A DNA stretch of 64,000 nt from Corbicula japonica. Its lineage: Eukaryota > Mollusca > Bivalvia > Venerida > Cyrenidae. The position numbers and the translations under genes were made by a program. The notes beneath the pieces are model-generated. The model ran no database searches and was not told where the DNA came from. It saw only the letters and a list, made by a program, of their open reading frames with translations. Location of the stretch: contig JAZAYU010000001.1 in assembly GCA_038501625.1 (NCBI GenBank), positions 8,669,374 through 8,733,373 on the forward strand, in the 5' to 3' direction. This document shows, piece after piece, positions 47,801 to 58,539 of the stretch. The first letter of the stretch is position 1. The number at the start of each line of letters is the position of its first letter.

Positions 47801-50800
47801 AACTTTATCATGCCAGAAATCTTGACTTTGGATTGTTCATGGGGTAAGTGTTCTTGGTCACATTACTGTGAAATAAAATCAGCAGCTTGACAGGTATTCA
47901 AACCCTAGCTTTGTAAAGGTTAGCTAACAAAGATCTTATCTATAGGCTTCAAACTACAGTTGGTTTTGTATTATTGGCACTATTCAAATACAATGCATTA
48001 ATAGATCAATGTTTTGTAATCTCTTTGGTAGCAATAAATAGGCCACACACAATATTTTATGGAAAGCAATTGAAAAATAAATCAGTAGGATTTGCTGGTC
48101 AAAATTACCTTTGTTGTACTCCAATCAGGATAATATATTAGGTCTAATAATTTAAACACGGGAATTCTTTCTGTCATAGATGGGATGTCAAAAACAGGAC
48201 CTGGGCAATAACAGAGAAACTGAGGCCAGCTATAATCAGTTTGGATTGGCAGCAAGGAGGGAAGACTGTGTTCAAATCTGTCAACTATGCCGGATATATT
48301 GGAATTCTTACTGGGATTTCACCTGTTAGTATCCATGTATAGTGATAGGCTTTAATATATGCCTATAACTTAGCTTATTGATAAGAAATTTACATACCGG
48401 GTATTTATCTCAACATCTTGTTTCAAAGTCATGTTGATTATATGAAGTGTGATATAGTGTGTTGTCCTTTATGTGTTATGCAATAGATTTGTGTGCAGTT
48501 GACAATGGCTCCCTGCAAGTATAGGCTAATTAATGTTCTCTGATTAGTTTCATGCTTAATAAGGCTAGAAACTATGTTCAGATCCTGGAACAATAAAATG
48601 TCCTCAAGGGATTTGAACCAGCCATGTTGAAATATTTGGTCATCCAATTCAGCTACCAAACAACAATGCAGTTATCTCCCTTTTCATGCTATGTACAAAT
48701 ACACATCACAGAAAATCATGTTATAGTGGATTTAACAGATATATTCCAAAACATATCAACTGGTGGACTAGATTATTATTAGAATTAAAATATTCTTTCA
48801 AATTCGAAATGCTAACAGTTTTATTTCTTGGTGGGTATATCATAAGCAAATTAATAAACGTCAGAAAAAAATACAATAAAAAGTTATTGTAGCTGTGCTG
48901 AAGTAGCTTTTCATTGCAGTGATTAGCATAGCTAAAGGGGAGGTTACCACTGTCAGAAGTTTTGCTGATTTAGAATTCTCCTTATATTCTCTCCCAGAAG
49001 TCATTTCTTACAGTTTTGTTGCCTGAAGGTTGATTTTGCGTAGAATAATTATTTTCCAACTGTTGCTGGTTTAATCATCTTGAAAGGTTTTACTTCTCCA
49101 TGGCATTTTGACCGAAGACACGCATTTTGCCACGCAAATTTGTTAAAAGTCACTTGATGGTCCTTTTAAAGAGGGAAGTTTACACACACATTAATTTTTA
49201 CAAGAGCATCTCAAATTACAATTTTGATTATTTCTAATTTGTCTCTTGCGCCTAAAGGCACAATTTTGGGGTTGTTAACCTAAAAATGTAAATGCATTTT
49301 TACAGGGGAAGTTCACATTGACAATGAATGAGCGATTCAAACTAGATGGTGGATATGTTGGTGAGTTGCTGCTTTTTTATAACTTGACTTAAGATTTTTA
49401 ACCAGGTTTTCCGAAGGAAAAATCCTGTTATTAGATTGGGGTTTGTCGGCGGGCGGGCGTAAACAATTTCTTCTGTGCGCAACTCCTCCTAAATTTTTCA
49501 ACGGATTTCAACCAAACTTTCACAGAAGTATTGTCATTAAGTGCCCTGGTGCATATTTTAGGGGTTTGAGGGTCAGTGTTGCTAAAAATAGAAATTCAGA
49601 TTCTGCTTAACAACTTGAGTTTGCTTTGGCCTATTGACTCCAAACTTAGTATATGAGTAGCTTTTATCAAAAGGCAGCTTGGGATTGCTACCCAGGTGTC
49701 TGTGATCAAGGTCAAGGTCACTGTTGCTAAAAATAGAAATTCAGTTTCCACTTAATTACTTGAGTTTGCTTTGACTTCAAACTTAATGTATGGGAAGCTT
49801 ATATCAAGATGCAGCTTGGGATTGCTACCCACATGTCTGTGATGAAGGTTAAGGTCACTGTTGCTAAAAATAGAAATTCAGTTTCTGCTTAATAACTTGA
49901 GTTTGCTTTTGCCTATTGACTGCAAACTTTGTGTATGGGTAGCTTATATCAAAAGGCAGCTTGGGATTGCTACCCAGATGTCTGTTTTCAAGGTCAAGGT
50001 CACTGTTGCTAAAAATAGAAATTCAGTTTTCACTTAATTACTTGAGTTTGCTTTGGCCTATCGACTTCTTGTACGGGCAGCTTATATTAAGAGGCAGCTT
50101 GGGGTTGCTACCCATGTTTCTTTGATCAAGGTCAAGGTCACTGTTGCTAAAAATAGAAATTCAGTTTCTGCTTAATTACTTGAGTTTGCTTTGGCCAATT
50201 GACTCCAACTTGGTGTATGTGTAGCTTATATCAAGAGGCAGCTTGGGATTGCTACCCAGGTGTCTGTGATCAAGGTCAAGGTCACTGTTGCTAAAAATAA
50301 AAATTCAGTTTCAGCTTAATTACTTGAGTTTGCTTTGGCTTATTGACTCCAAACTTGAAATATTGGTACTGTACTGTACTGTACTTCAATGTGTTCTGTT
50401 CTATCTTTCATTTCATGTATTTTAGAATCAGGTGAGCGATTTAGTGCCAATTGGCCCTCATGTCAATATATAATGTTATGCCCCTGGTCGTCAGTCCATC
50501 AGTCTGGAAAATGAAAACCTGGTTTTGTGATAATTTCCTGTCACTTGTTTTTATTTGATCTTTTGTATCTGTATGGACCTACAACTTCAGGCTCAACCTG
50601 TTTTATCAGCCTAATTTGCCTTTGAACATTCTTCTTAAGTAGTACATGTACAAAGCTCGTCATCATTGGCAGCTCATATCTGAAACAAGTGTTTCAAGTG
50701 ACAAATGTCTCAGAGTTGTATAGATGTTGATGTTACCTCTGATTGTAAACCTCCTAAGAATAAATGAGTTTTAACTATTAGAGCACTTCTGGCCCTTAAC

Positions 50801-53800
50801 CTTTTTCTTGATATATACGCATTTTTACCCATGTGCTACCAGTGTAGATCCAAATCTGTGCCGTCTGATCAGGATCTGCACTGGTTGCATTTTGGTCAGA
50901 AATAACCTAATGAATCAAAAAGCAAACAGTTTAGATCCTGATCAGACGGCAAGGATGTGCCGGCTGATCTGGGTCTAAACTGTTCACCCTAGCAATAAAG
51001 GTGTATCTATAAAGGAAAGGGTTAAGCAGATAAAACAGAGACCAGTCTAAATCTGGTCCTGAAACATTAGCTTATGATTGGTCAGTTTTAAGACTGAGCT
51101 CAATTCAAATCGGCTTTTAAGGATTGACGATTGGTCCCCAGTCTCAGATTCATAATCTTGAGCCCTGTGCCCAAGGTTATAAAACTAAGCATGGAAACCA
51201 GTCTCAAATCTCAAGCATCTGATTGGCTGAAATGGCGACCAGTCGCCATTTCAGCCAATCAGATGCTTGAGATTTGAGACTGGTTTCCAATCTCAGTTTT
51301 ATAACCTTGAGCCCTGAGCTTTTGTTTGATTTACAGGTATAATAGATCTGATTCTGACTGGTAAAGGGACATGGATGGGATTTCTCACACGGAGGGTGAT
51401 GGAGAAGGCACAGAGTTTTAACGAGGCGAGAGACATGCTCACGTCTGTCCAGATGATTGCACCAGCTTATTTCATATTGGGAGGCAATTCATCAGGAGAG
51501 GTACACAGTAACATGTTCTTTTTTTCTGATTGACAGTCGAGTTATAGATAACTTCACAATATTTCATTAGGCCTTAAAAGTGAATAAAATCTCCACATAT
51601 TTCAACATTTCTTTGATCTGTGTTACATGTTTAGCATAACTTATATGTTTAGCATGACTCACGTTTTTAAGCTCACCTGTCACGTAGTGACAAGGTGAGC
51701 TTTTGTGATCGCAATTTGTCCGGCGTCCGTCCGTCCGGTTGGGTAGTTTTAAACAAAAGAAATACCCAACAAAGGGTCAAATGTGGGAACGTCCGTCCGT
51801 CCGTCCGTCGTCCGTCCGTAAACTTTTACTTTAAACGACATCTCCTCTTAAACCCCTGGGCCAAAGTTGATGAAACTTGCCACGGATGTTCCTTGCATGA
51901 AGCTCTCCCAAATTTGTTCAAAGAAATCAATTCCATGCAGAACTCTGGTTGCCATGGCAACCTAAAGGAAAAAACTTTAAAAATCTTCTTGTGTGAAACC
52001 ACAAGGCCTAGAGCTTAGATATTTGGCATTTAGCACCCTCTAGTGGAACTCTACAAAGATTGTTCAAATTATTTCCCTGGGGTCAAAATTGGCCCCGCCC
52101 CAGGGGTCACTTCATTTTACATAGACTTATATAGAAAATCTTTAAAAATCTTCTTCTCACAAACCACAATACCTACAGCTTAGATATTTGGTAAGTAGCA
52201 TTGTCTAATGGATGTCTACTAAATTTGTTCAAATTATGTGCCCTGGGCCAAAATCGGCCACGCCCTAGGGTTCTCTTGGTTTACATATAGTTATATAGGA
52301 AAAACATGAAAATCTTCTTCTTTAAAACCACAAGGCCTAGAGCCTTAATATTTGATATACAGCATCATCTAGTGGTCCTCTACCAAAATTGTTCAAACTA
52401 TCCCCCTGGGGTCAAAAATGGCCCTGCCCCAGGGGTCACTTGCTTTACATAGACTTATATAGGGAAAACTTAAAAAAATCTTGTTCTCTAAAACCACAAG
52501 GCCTAGAACCTTGGTATTTGGTATGTGTCATCATGTAGTGGTCCTCTACAAAACTTGTTCAAATTATTCTCCTGGGGTCGAAAATGGCTCCGCCCCGGGG
52601 GTCACTAGTTTTATTACATAGTGTTATATAGTAAATCTTTAAAAATCTTCTTCTCTGAAATCGTAAGGCCTAGAGCTTAGATATTTGGTATAGAGCATCA
52701 TCTAGTTACATTTTCTCCACAATAGCAGCTTAATTTCTTTTAAATTTTTGACTTGATTTTACCAAACTTGCACACAACTCTTGCAACCATTGATCAGTTG
52801 TTGACAGGTGAGTGACCCAGGGTCCTATGGACCCTCTTGTTATAATTTGAAATTATTTTTGCTCTGAGGAGTATGTGTGTATGAAAATTCTCAGAAAGTA
52901 CAGAATTGTCTGAGGTACCATTTATTTTTTGGGGGGCTCTTTTTCACAAGGCAGCAACAAGTGACTGTCTTCCATGGATATTTAAAGGCCAGCACCACAC
53001 AGAAGTTCATGATTAAATGACACAATTAGGTTATTTAGTGCAAACAATGTGCCCAAGTACAGAAAACTTAAATAAAACTTTAGGCTATAAGTAAAAAACT
53101 AACATGGGTGCTAAAACAGTTACTCTACATTATTTTAGGCATGTGTGATAACGAGGAATCGTGAGGTGAATGGTACTGATGTATGGATGATGTCGGACCC
53201 AGGGGCAGGTGGATGGTATATCCTTGAGACCAACTATGACCACTGGGAAGAACCTCTGTTCCTAGATGACCGTAGAACACCTGCAAATAACTGTATGAGG
53301 AATATGACACAAAAGGTAATGTCTTGACAACTTCAGTGCCCAACATCATAAATCTGAAACTGGAGACCAGTCATATCTAAAGCTTATAATTGACTGAAAT
53401 GGAGACTTGTCAATCAGATGCTTGGGATTAGTTCTTGTCTTTATGATCGTGGGACCTGGTAGTCTTGAAAAAGATACAGACTTGAGAAATATGTTCCAAA
53501 GGTAAAGATTTAGGGAATTATAAAATGTAGTGTATCATGGTTATTACGCGGAATGCAGTGAAAAAGGTCTAAAAAAATATGTCGGAAGAAATGACCATGC
53601 TACAATTAAAGATGTTCTGCAGTTACAAGTTCCGGCCACAACTTAAGATATTAACACTACTTATCTGAGATATTTGGTTTGTAGGCCAACATAAGTTTGA
53701 CTGGAACATGGCAAAATGTTTTTCTATGGGATTTATTTGAAACTTTAATGATGTCTTCAGTGTTATCAGTTAACTTGTTTAACTCTTCATTGAATAAAAT

Positions 53801-55647
53801 AAAAATTATGGCAGGCCTGCCAAATCTCCGGATTTTATCCGAAATCTCAGGATTTTAAGTTACTTCTCCGGATCTCCGGATTTATAGTCAAAATCTCCGG
53901 ATATCTATGAAATTGCAAAAAAATAGATTAATTAAAACTAATTTAGAAGTTGTGCAATGAACGTAATAGTTATTCTACTGCAGTCACACATTTCCTGTTT
54001 ATTACAAGATAACGAGATAACAAGGACGTGGTCAGTGACATGCTGCCTCAGTGCCTCTGTCATAATTATACAATAACCGCATGTCATAAACTAACATGTG
54101 CCCCCTTCTTACAACTGCCCTTATCTATTTTCATTGCATGTTCATTTTAATACTGTCAAAAACAGGTCATAACAGGTTTAACAGAAAGTTAAAAATGAAT
54201 GATAAAAATAGACTAAAGTCAATTTAAAACAAGTTCTTTAACCAAAATCAGAAAAATAAATTTATATAATTCTTTCAAGAATATAATTATTTAAAAGAAT
54301 ATGAGAAAAATATCATGATCATTATCATCATCTTATCAGATTTCATCATCATCATCATCATAATAATCATTTTTGTTCAGTCACAGTCATAGTGAACAGC
54401 AGCAACAAGACATTAAAACAACAACAACAACAACATCATCATTATAATCATCTTCGTCATCATCATTGACACATTCAGACAAAATCTCCAGATTTTTAAT
54501 GAAAAAGTTTTGGCAGGCCTGTTATGGCCTTTGTTTAACTTAGAAACCTTGGTTTTAAGTTTTGCATGCAAGATACTATAATGCACCTATCTCAGTTACC
54601 AGTTAAGGATTGATTTCAAACATTATGAATGTTTTCAGTGGTGTCTGGTATCTGGCAATCAAGTTATATAACTCTCAGTTCAGTTACAGATTGCGGATGA
54701 GAACAAATTATATTTGTATTTCAATATTTTTTTTCTGGAAAAAAGGCTGTTGTTGGGTATTGAATTTCAATAGGGACTTCACAGTAGATTTAGATAACAG
54801 AATGTGAAAGGGAGCAAATTAACTGAATTTTGTTTTTTATTTATTCTGCTTATGTCTTTTAAGTTAAAAAGTTTTAACTGTTTTAAACTGTATCTTTGTA
54901 AAATAAAGACAACAGTGAGGGATTATATCATACTTATTTTTCCAAAAAAAAGATTAGTTTTACCGTTTACTACATCAGTATGCCTTTTATCTCATGGGTA
55001 ATCAGTGTAGATCCAGATCAGCCAGGACATCTGTGCTGTCTTATCACAAGTTACACTATTCGCTTTTAGATTCATTAGGTTATTTCTGATTAAGAAGCAA
55101 ACAGTATGGATCCAGATCAAAGGGCATGTATGTTTCAGCTGATCTGGATCTACACTTCTTGCATATGTGATAAAATATGTATTGATGTAGTGAAGTGTTA
55201 AGTGTTAATAAAAAGTTGTACTGATAAAAATTTCAGGGAGTTGGCATTGCTGGCTTGTTTGATGTTCTGTCATCTAAACCGGTGCTCAATAAGGTAACAT
55301 TATTTCATCATTTTAAATAGTAAATTCAGTAAAATTTTACTGTTGACACATTTTGAAGAATAATTGTATGTTTGTTTGTTTAATTTTTGCAATTCCAATA
55401 AAGGACAAGAGTACAAAAATTTGAATTGAAGAGTAAATGTTTACAAAGAATTATTTTATATCAGGAAAATAAATTTATAACTCTCAGGTGGCCTTTTGTT
55501 GTTATTGATGTTTTTTGCATCAGAGGTTTAATAGATTGGAAATTTTGGTGTTTTCAGCTTACCACATATACAGCGCTGATGCAAGTGAATTCAGGTCATT
55601 TAGAAACATGGTTACAGTACTGTGAAGATCCCTGTGATCCGTGGTAA
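41842..55647 (+). CDS. ASAH1: Acid ceramidase (N-acylsphingosine amidohydrolase), 12 coding exons
   Basis: Exons: 41842-41907 (exon begins 41829, after a TTGCAG acceptor, so a 5' untranslated exon exists upstream), 42128-42171, 44059-44143, 45298-45387, 47140-47218, 47723-47843, 48180-48324, 49306-49360, 51337-51500, 53139-53315, 55237-55293, 55558-55647 (TAA 55645-55647). All phases join, giving 390 residues (human 395). Residues 1-19 form a signal peptide ([19 protein letters not shown]). The enzyme hydrolyses ceramide to sphingosine and fatty acid in lysosomes. The precursor cuts itself before the catalytic Cys, here V136-C137 in [10 protein letters not shown], releasing the alpha and beta chains. 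Active-site residues are present: R153 and D156 in ARNLDFG, N315 in TNYDHW and R328 in DDRRTPA, equivalent to human C143, R159, D162, N320 and R333. N-glycosylation sequons include NVT, NRT, NSS, NGT and NMT. The C-terminal YCEDPCDPW matches the family's paired-Cys tail. The introns are full of transposons. It should be functional. Confidence 0.96.
42296..43733. mobile_element. Family A MITE split by a hAT-like element
   Basis: The left fragment 42296-42322 begins TTAACCCTTCCTCCAT. The right fragment 43568-43733 carries GTGTAGATCCAGATC, the mirror half and GAAAGGGTTAA. The gap between them is the insertion at 42323-43567. ASAH1 intron 2. Confidence 0.88.
42323..43567. mobile_element. hAT-like non-autonomous transposon with perfect 8-bp TSD
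   Basis: Flanked by ATTATAGG at 42315-42322 and 43568-43575. Termini are TAGTGATGTAACGA at the left and, on the reverse strand, TAGTGTTGCAGAATCA at the right, in the style of hAT ends. Subterminal regions are rich in ATCGATT / AATCGAT motifs at both ends, possible transposase-binding sites. The 1245-bp interior encodes no recognisable transposase. Confidence 0.88.
44854..45004. mobile_element. 151-bp near-palindromic MITE, distinct family
   Basis: Arms of about 70 bp: ATTTGTTTTTACCAGTG...GATAGAAATATATTTCAC at the left and its mirror at the right, meeting near GGCGAAGCCATGAG. It shares no motif with families A or B. ASAH1 intron 3. Confidence 0.88.
45445..45539. mobile_element. Family A MITE with large internal deletion
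   Basis: Both ends are present (CCTTTCCTCCATGG and GGAGTAAAGGGTTAA) but the centre is lost after GATCAGC. Confidence 0.75.
45608..45860. mobile_element. Family A MITE
   Basis: TTAACCCTGTGTCCATATAT to GGAGGAAAGGGTTAA; TTAA on both sides. ASAH1 intron 4. Confidence 0.85.
46146..46390. mobile_element. Family A MITE
   Basis: CTTTATCCTTTATTATATAT to GGAGGAAAGTGTTA; core GTGTAGATCCAGATCAGCC with a diverged mirror. Confidence 0.78.
46435..46610. mobile_element. Decayed family A remnant
   Basis: TTTCCTTTACCTTCTTTATGG to GATGGAGTAAAGGG. Only the ends and scattered core motifs remain. Similar scraps are at 46860-46930 and 47270-47390. Confidence 0.45.
48560..48670 (-). repeat. Possible tRNA-derived SINE head
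   Basis: On the minus strand GGTAGCTGAATTGGATGA resembles an A box, and GGTTCAAATCCC, about 35 bases later, a B box. No good cloverleaf forms. ASAH1 intron 7. Confidence 0.35.
49399..50527. mobile_element. Family D element with tandem core
   Basis: Starts AACCAGGTTTTCCGAAGG and ends ATGAAAACCTGGTTTT, inverted ends of about 12 bp. After a GGCGGGCGGGCG block the core holds about six units of 145-150 bp, each with TTGGGATTGCTACCCA, GATCAAGGTCAAGGTCACTG, TTGCTAAAAATAGAAATTC and CTTGAGTTTGCTTT. ASAH1 intron 8, 38 bp after its donor. Confidence 0.82.
50796..51025. mobile_element. Family A MITE
   Basis: TTAACCTTTTTCTTGATATA to GGAAAGGGTTAA; TTAA on both sides and well-kept mirror halves. ASAH1 intron 8. 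Confidence 0.87.
51030..51164. mobile_element. Family B MITE, old and diverged
   Basis: GAGACCAGTCTAAATC, TATGATTGGTCAG and a right end of CAGTCTCAGATTCATAATCTTGAGCC are recognisable but the arms no longer pair well. Confidence 0.6.
51168..51313. mobile_element. Family B palindromic MITE, near-perfect copy
   Basis: TGCCCAAGGTTATAAAACTA to TTTTATAACCTTGAGCC. Arms meet at GGCGACCAGTCGCC. It ends 23 bp before ASAH1 exon 9. Confidence 0.92.
51669..52841. mobile_element. Family C tandem-repeat element with hairpin ends, shorter copy
   Basis: Starts AAGCTCACCTGTCACGTAGTG followed by CAAGGTGAGCTTTTGTGATC, a run of CCGTCCGTCCG motifs and the same 5' region as the 20.5 kb copy. Four to five diverged 165-bp units (AAACCACAAGGCCTAGAGC, CTAGTGG) follow. 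It ends CAGGTGAGTGACCC, a GGGTCCTATGGACCC hairpin and TCTTGTT. ASAH1 intron 9. Confidence 0.82.
53336..53453. mobile_element. Family B MITE, diverged
   Basis: GTGCCCAACATCATAAATCT to TTTATGATCGTGGGACC. It begins 20 bp after the donor of ASAH1 exon 10. Confidence 0.7.
53812..54521. mobile_element. TIR element with CAGGCCTGCCAAA ends
   Basis: Ends CAGGCCTGCCAAA (53812-53824) and TTTGGCAGGCCTG (54509-54521) are perfect 13-bp inverted repeats. TTATGG flanks both sides (53806-53811 and 54522-54527). Subterminal CTCCGGAT motifs repeat near the left end. The interior has ATC and CAA microsatellites and no transposase. ASAH1 intron 10. Confidence 0.8.
54958..55201. mobile_element. Family A MITE, diverged
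   Basis: TTTACCGTTTACTACATCAG to GATGTAGTGAAGTGTTA with GTGTAGATCCAGATCAGCC and mirror. It ends 35 bp before ASAH1 exon 11. Confidence 0.75.
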
Positions 55648-55730
55648 TTGTATTGATCCGTGATGATTATGGGGATCCGTGGTAATTGTATTGATCAGTT
55701 GTGCTTATGAGGATCCGTGGAAATTATGGC
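55636..55730. repeat. 38-bp tandem repeat overlapping the ASAH1 stop codon
   Basis: Units begin GATCCGTGG at 55636, 55674 and 55712, exactly 38 bp apart. The first unit includes the last two complete codons, the Trp/TAA end of ASAH1 and the start of its 3' untranslated region. The third unit is partial. Confidence 0.85.
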
Positions 55731-56236
55731 AATAATGTCAGCTGCAGTTGTTGTTCTTGCTTATTGGCATACAGTGATCTCTTACAAATATTCTCCATTT
55801 GCATTTGTTGTCAGAATTTGTTTATTAGCTCTAAAGGAGCAGGTTCATGAACTTCTAAATTTTTCCTGGATATGCATGGAATTTTTTGTTTGAATCTCAG
55901 AATTGCACTTACATAAGATATTTAATGAATAATTCATTCATTGTAAATCCTTTATTTTCAATCTCTGAAAGCCATCTATTTGCAGAAATCTTTGTCTGTG
56001 TATTTTATAATAGTTCTTCAAAGTTAATGAAAGAGGTGCATTTTCCAAAATCAAAATTTGACAATATTTGCAACAACATGTTTAAATTAGTTTGGTTTAA
56101 CATGTTTTCTCCATATGAGAATCATCAAAATGTCTTAGCTATGTACAAAACATTGTCTTTGTTGAAAATTTAATATATTTTTGGTACACAGTTGTTTATG
56201 ACACTTGTATGACCTTTACTTAATAATTATATTTTA

Positions 56237-56242
56237 AATAAA
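56237..56242 (+). terminator. Possible ASAH1 polyadenylation signal
   Basis: First AATAAA after the ASAH1 stop, about 590 bp downstream, in an AT-rich stretch typical of a 3' end. Confidence 0.4.
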
Positions 56243-56369
56243 AGAACCATTTTAGATTGTAAACAGAAAACTGTCAGCAATATTGATTTTATTTAAATAT
56301 TTTGTAATGTTTCTTGCAAGTTTCAAGTTTCCAGTTTTTGTTAATCATTGTAAAACATTTTCTATTTCT

Positions 56370-56575
56370 TATTCCTTTACTCCATATATACAAGTTTTTA
56401 TGCATGTGTGAACATTGCAGATCCTGACCAGACAGATCTGCACGGGTTGCATCTTGGTCCAAAATAACATAATAGGTAAAAAAGTGCCAAGTGCAGATTC
56501 TGATAGACAGCACCTATGCCAACTGATCTAGATCTACACTATTTGCCAATGAAATAAAGGTGTAGTAAAGAATTA
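56370..56575. mobile_element. Family A MITE, diverged
   Basis: ATTCCTTTACTCCATATATA to GTAGTAAAGAATTAA with fragments of both core halves. Confidence 0.65.
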
Positions 56576-57760
56576 AAATAAAGAGTGGTTGAGACTTATT
56601 GTTTGAAAAAGAAAGTTATACAGCACATGCAGCTTTAATTTGCACCCAAGATGTTATAATTCAGCATACATTTATTCAGTTATGTTTAATGTAAATTCTT
56701 TTTAATTATTCCAAGATTTTTTAAGTTGTTGGAGATTACACTTTTTTGTTACTTTGTGCAAAGATAGAGTTGAATGTTAATTTTGTAGATAATAGAGGAT
56801 AAAGTTATTTTGAATATTGGGATAATTATATGCTCAATGTTTGTAGTGATAAGTTTATGGATGCTGACAAGTACTAGACATGAAAATATGTAGATTGTCA
56901 CAAACTTTAATGGTTTTTGATAATACAGCAGCATGTTTGTTGTTCTTAAATTTGTGTTGTTGTTTTTTTTTAATTTTCAACAATCATATTTATTTACAGT
57001 TTTATATTTTGTGGGTTTCTAAAAATTTAAAATTTGTTAATTGGTCTGTCAATGAAATTCACTTATCGGTAAATTAGTAACCCACAAATATTAATGAAGC
57101 ATAGTACATGTACATAAATTAATTGGAGTCTGCAAGACCACAGATATTTTTTAGCCTAGTACTGAAGCATACCTGACATTTTTTATATGCAAAATATCAC
57201 ATTGTTGATGCTGTTTTTACAAGGGGGCAAAATCTCTAAATAAATATTTAAGTCTATTCTTAAAACTTATGCAACAGATTTGTCAGTATGGTGGCCTTAT
57301 AATGGACGGTGGTCAAACTGTTTATTACTTTCTAATAATATTTATTATTTTCTAATGTTATATTTATTATGATATTATTTTTTATTTGTGTCTCAATATT
57401 CTTTGTTTACAACTGTGTATGTTGTATTTGATATTTGCTTCACTTTGATTAAAATTGTCTATTTTCCTAGATCAGGCTTTCAAACTTTTCAGTGTTGAAT
57501 CTCCTACCTTAGGCCAATTAAAACACTTAAAACTGAGGTCATGCATTAAGCAGACGGGTCCTCAATTGAAACAATGTTAGGTCCGGCACGTACCGCATAC
57601 CATTTCGTACTCCGTACTCCAGCTGCTGTAATAAGTTGAAAGACGCCGTCACTACAAAATTGCACTTCATGTAAATTCATCCAATAAGAACGAAATTCAC
57701 AAACATATTATTATACAACTTAATAATTATAATTAATTTAACTTTTATTTTCTCTAATTA
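56576..57760. other. AT-rich intergenic DNA
   Basis: Low-complexity T- and A-rich sequence. The open frames here have no recognisable domain. Nothing else seen. Confidence 0.4.
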
Positions 57761-57762
57761 TG

Positions 57763-58012
57763 CCCCCAGAAAGGCATATAGAGTTGCACTCGTCCGTCCG
57801 TCCGTACGTACCCAAATCTTGTGGCATCAACTCCTCCTAAACTGTAAGGCTGATTTCTTTCAAACTTGCGCAGATGATCAAGCAGGATGTTTAGATGATC
57901 GTAAAGAAAGGATTTTTTCCTGCGACCTGTTTTTACCAGAGTTATGGCCCTTTATTAAAAATTATGTTGCAGCAGTGGGGGCATCAATGTTGGAGGACAC
58001 ATTCTAGTTTTA
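57763..58012. repeat. Family E dispersed repeat
   Basis: TGCCCCCAGAAAGGCATATAG, then CGTCCGTCCGTCCGTACG, TTGTGGCATCAACTCC, GATGATCAAGCAGGATGT and GTTATGGCCCTTTATT. It is the clearest of the three copies and ends GGACACATTCTAGTTTTA. Confidence 0.78.
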
Positions 58013-58501
58013 TACATAAAATGATCTTTTCACAACAAGTAACTGCTCTTCTTACAGTTCATATGTAAAGATCTGCTACTGTTGGTGTTTTCGCCACGTT
58101 CCTGTCCCCAGCATAAAAGCGTTACGAAATTTTATATTCACATCCATTTATGCGACTCAATGGAGGCGAAACAGAACATCATTTATTATCACGAAAATCA
58201 TTGACAGTTGCTGTATGATGTAGTAGTGGTTGTGGTCCCACCTTATGTGTTTTCGCTGTTATTTTCTACAACACTGAAGAGTTTCGAGTAGAAACTTTGA
58301 CTTGACATGCAAATACGCATTACACTCACCTTGTGTTGAATTCGCTAGCTTGTATTATGCAAATTGGTTTCTTGGGTATCAATCGGATTTCCATTTAACG
58401 GGTTGAACAGTGTGTTATAGTGTTAAACGGATATAATCTAGCGGATTTATATGCGACACCATGTTAAATAGTTAATTTTTAATATTAATTTTAGAGAAGA
58501 A

Positions 58502-58503
<2 letters not shown>

Positions 58504-58539
<36 letters not shown>

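Noticed and set aside
51695..52018. Open frame of 107 codons
   Set aside because: It lies in the start of a family C element (CCGTCCGTCC block), and a similar frame occurs on the other strand in the 20.5 kb copy. Repeat, not gene.
57819..58007. Peptide-like frame similar to ones at 8511-8744 and 15116-15301
   Set aside because: The similarity is due to the family E repeat shared at DNA level; one copy has frame breaks and there is no sign of protein constraint.
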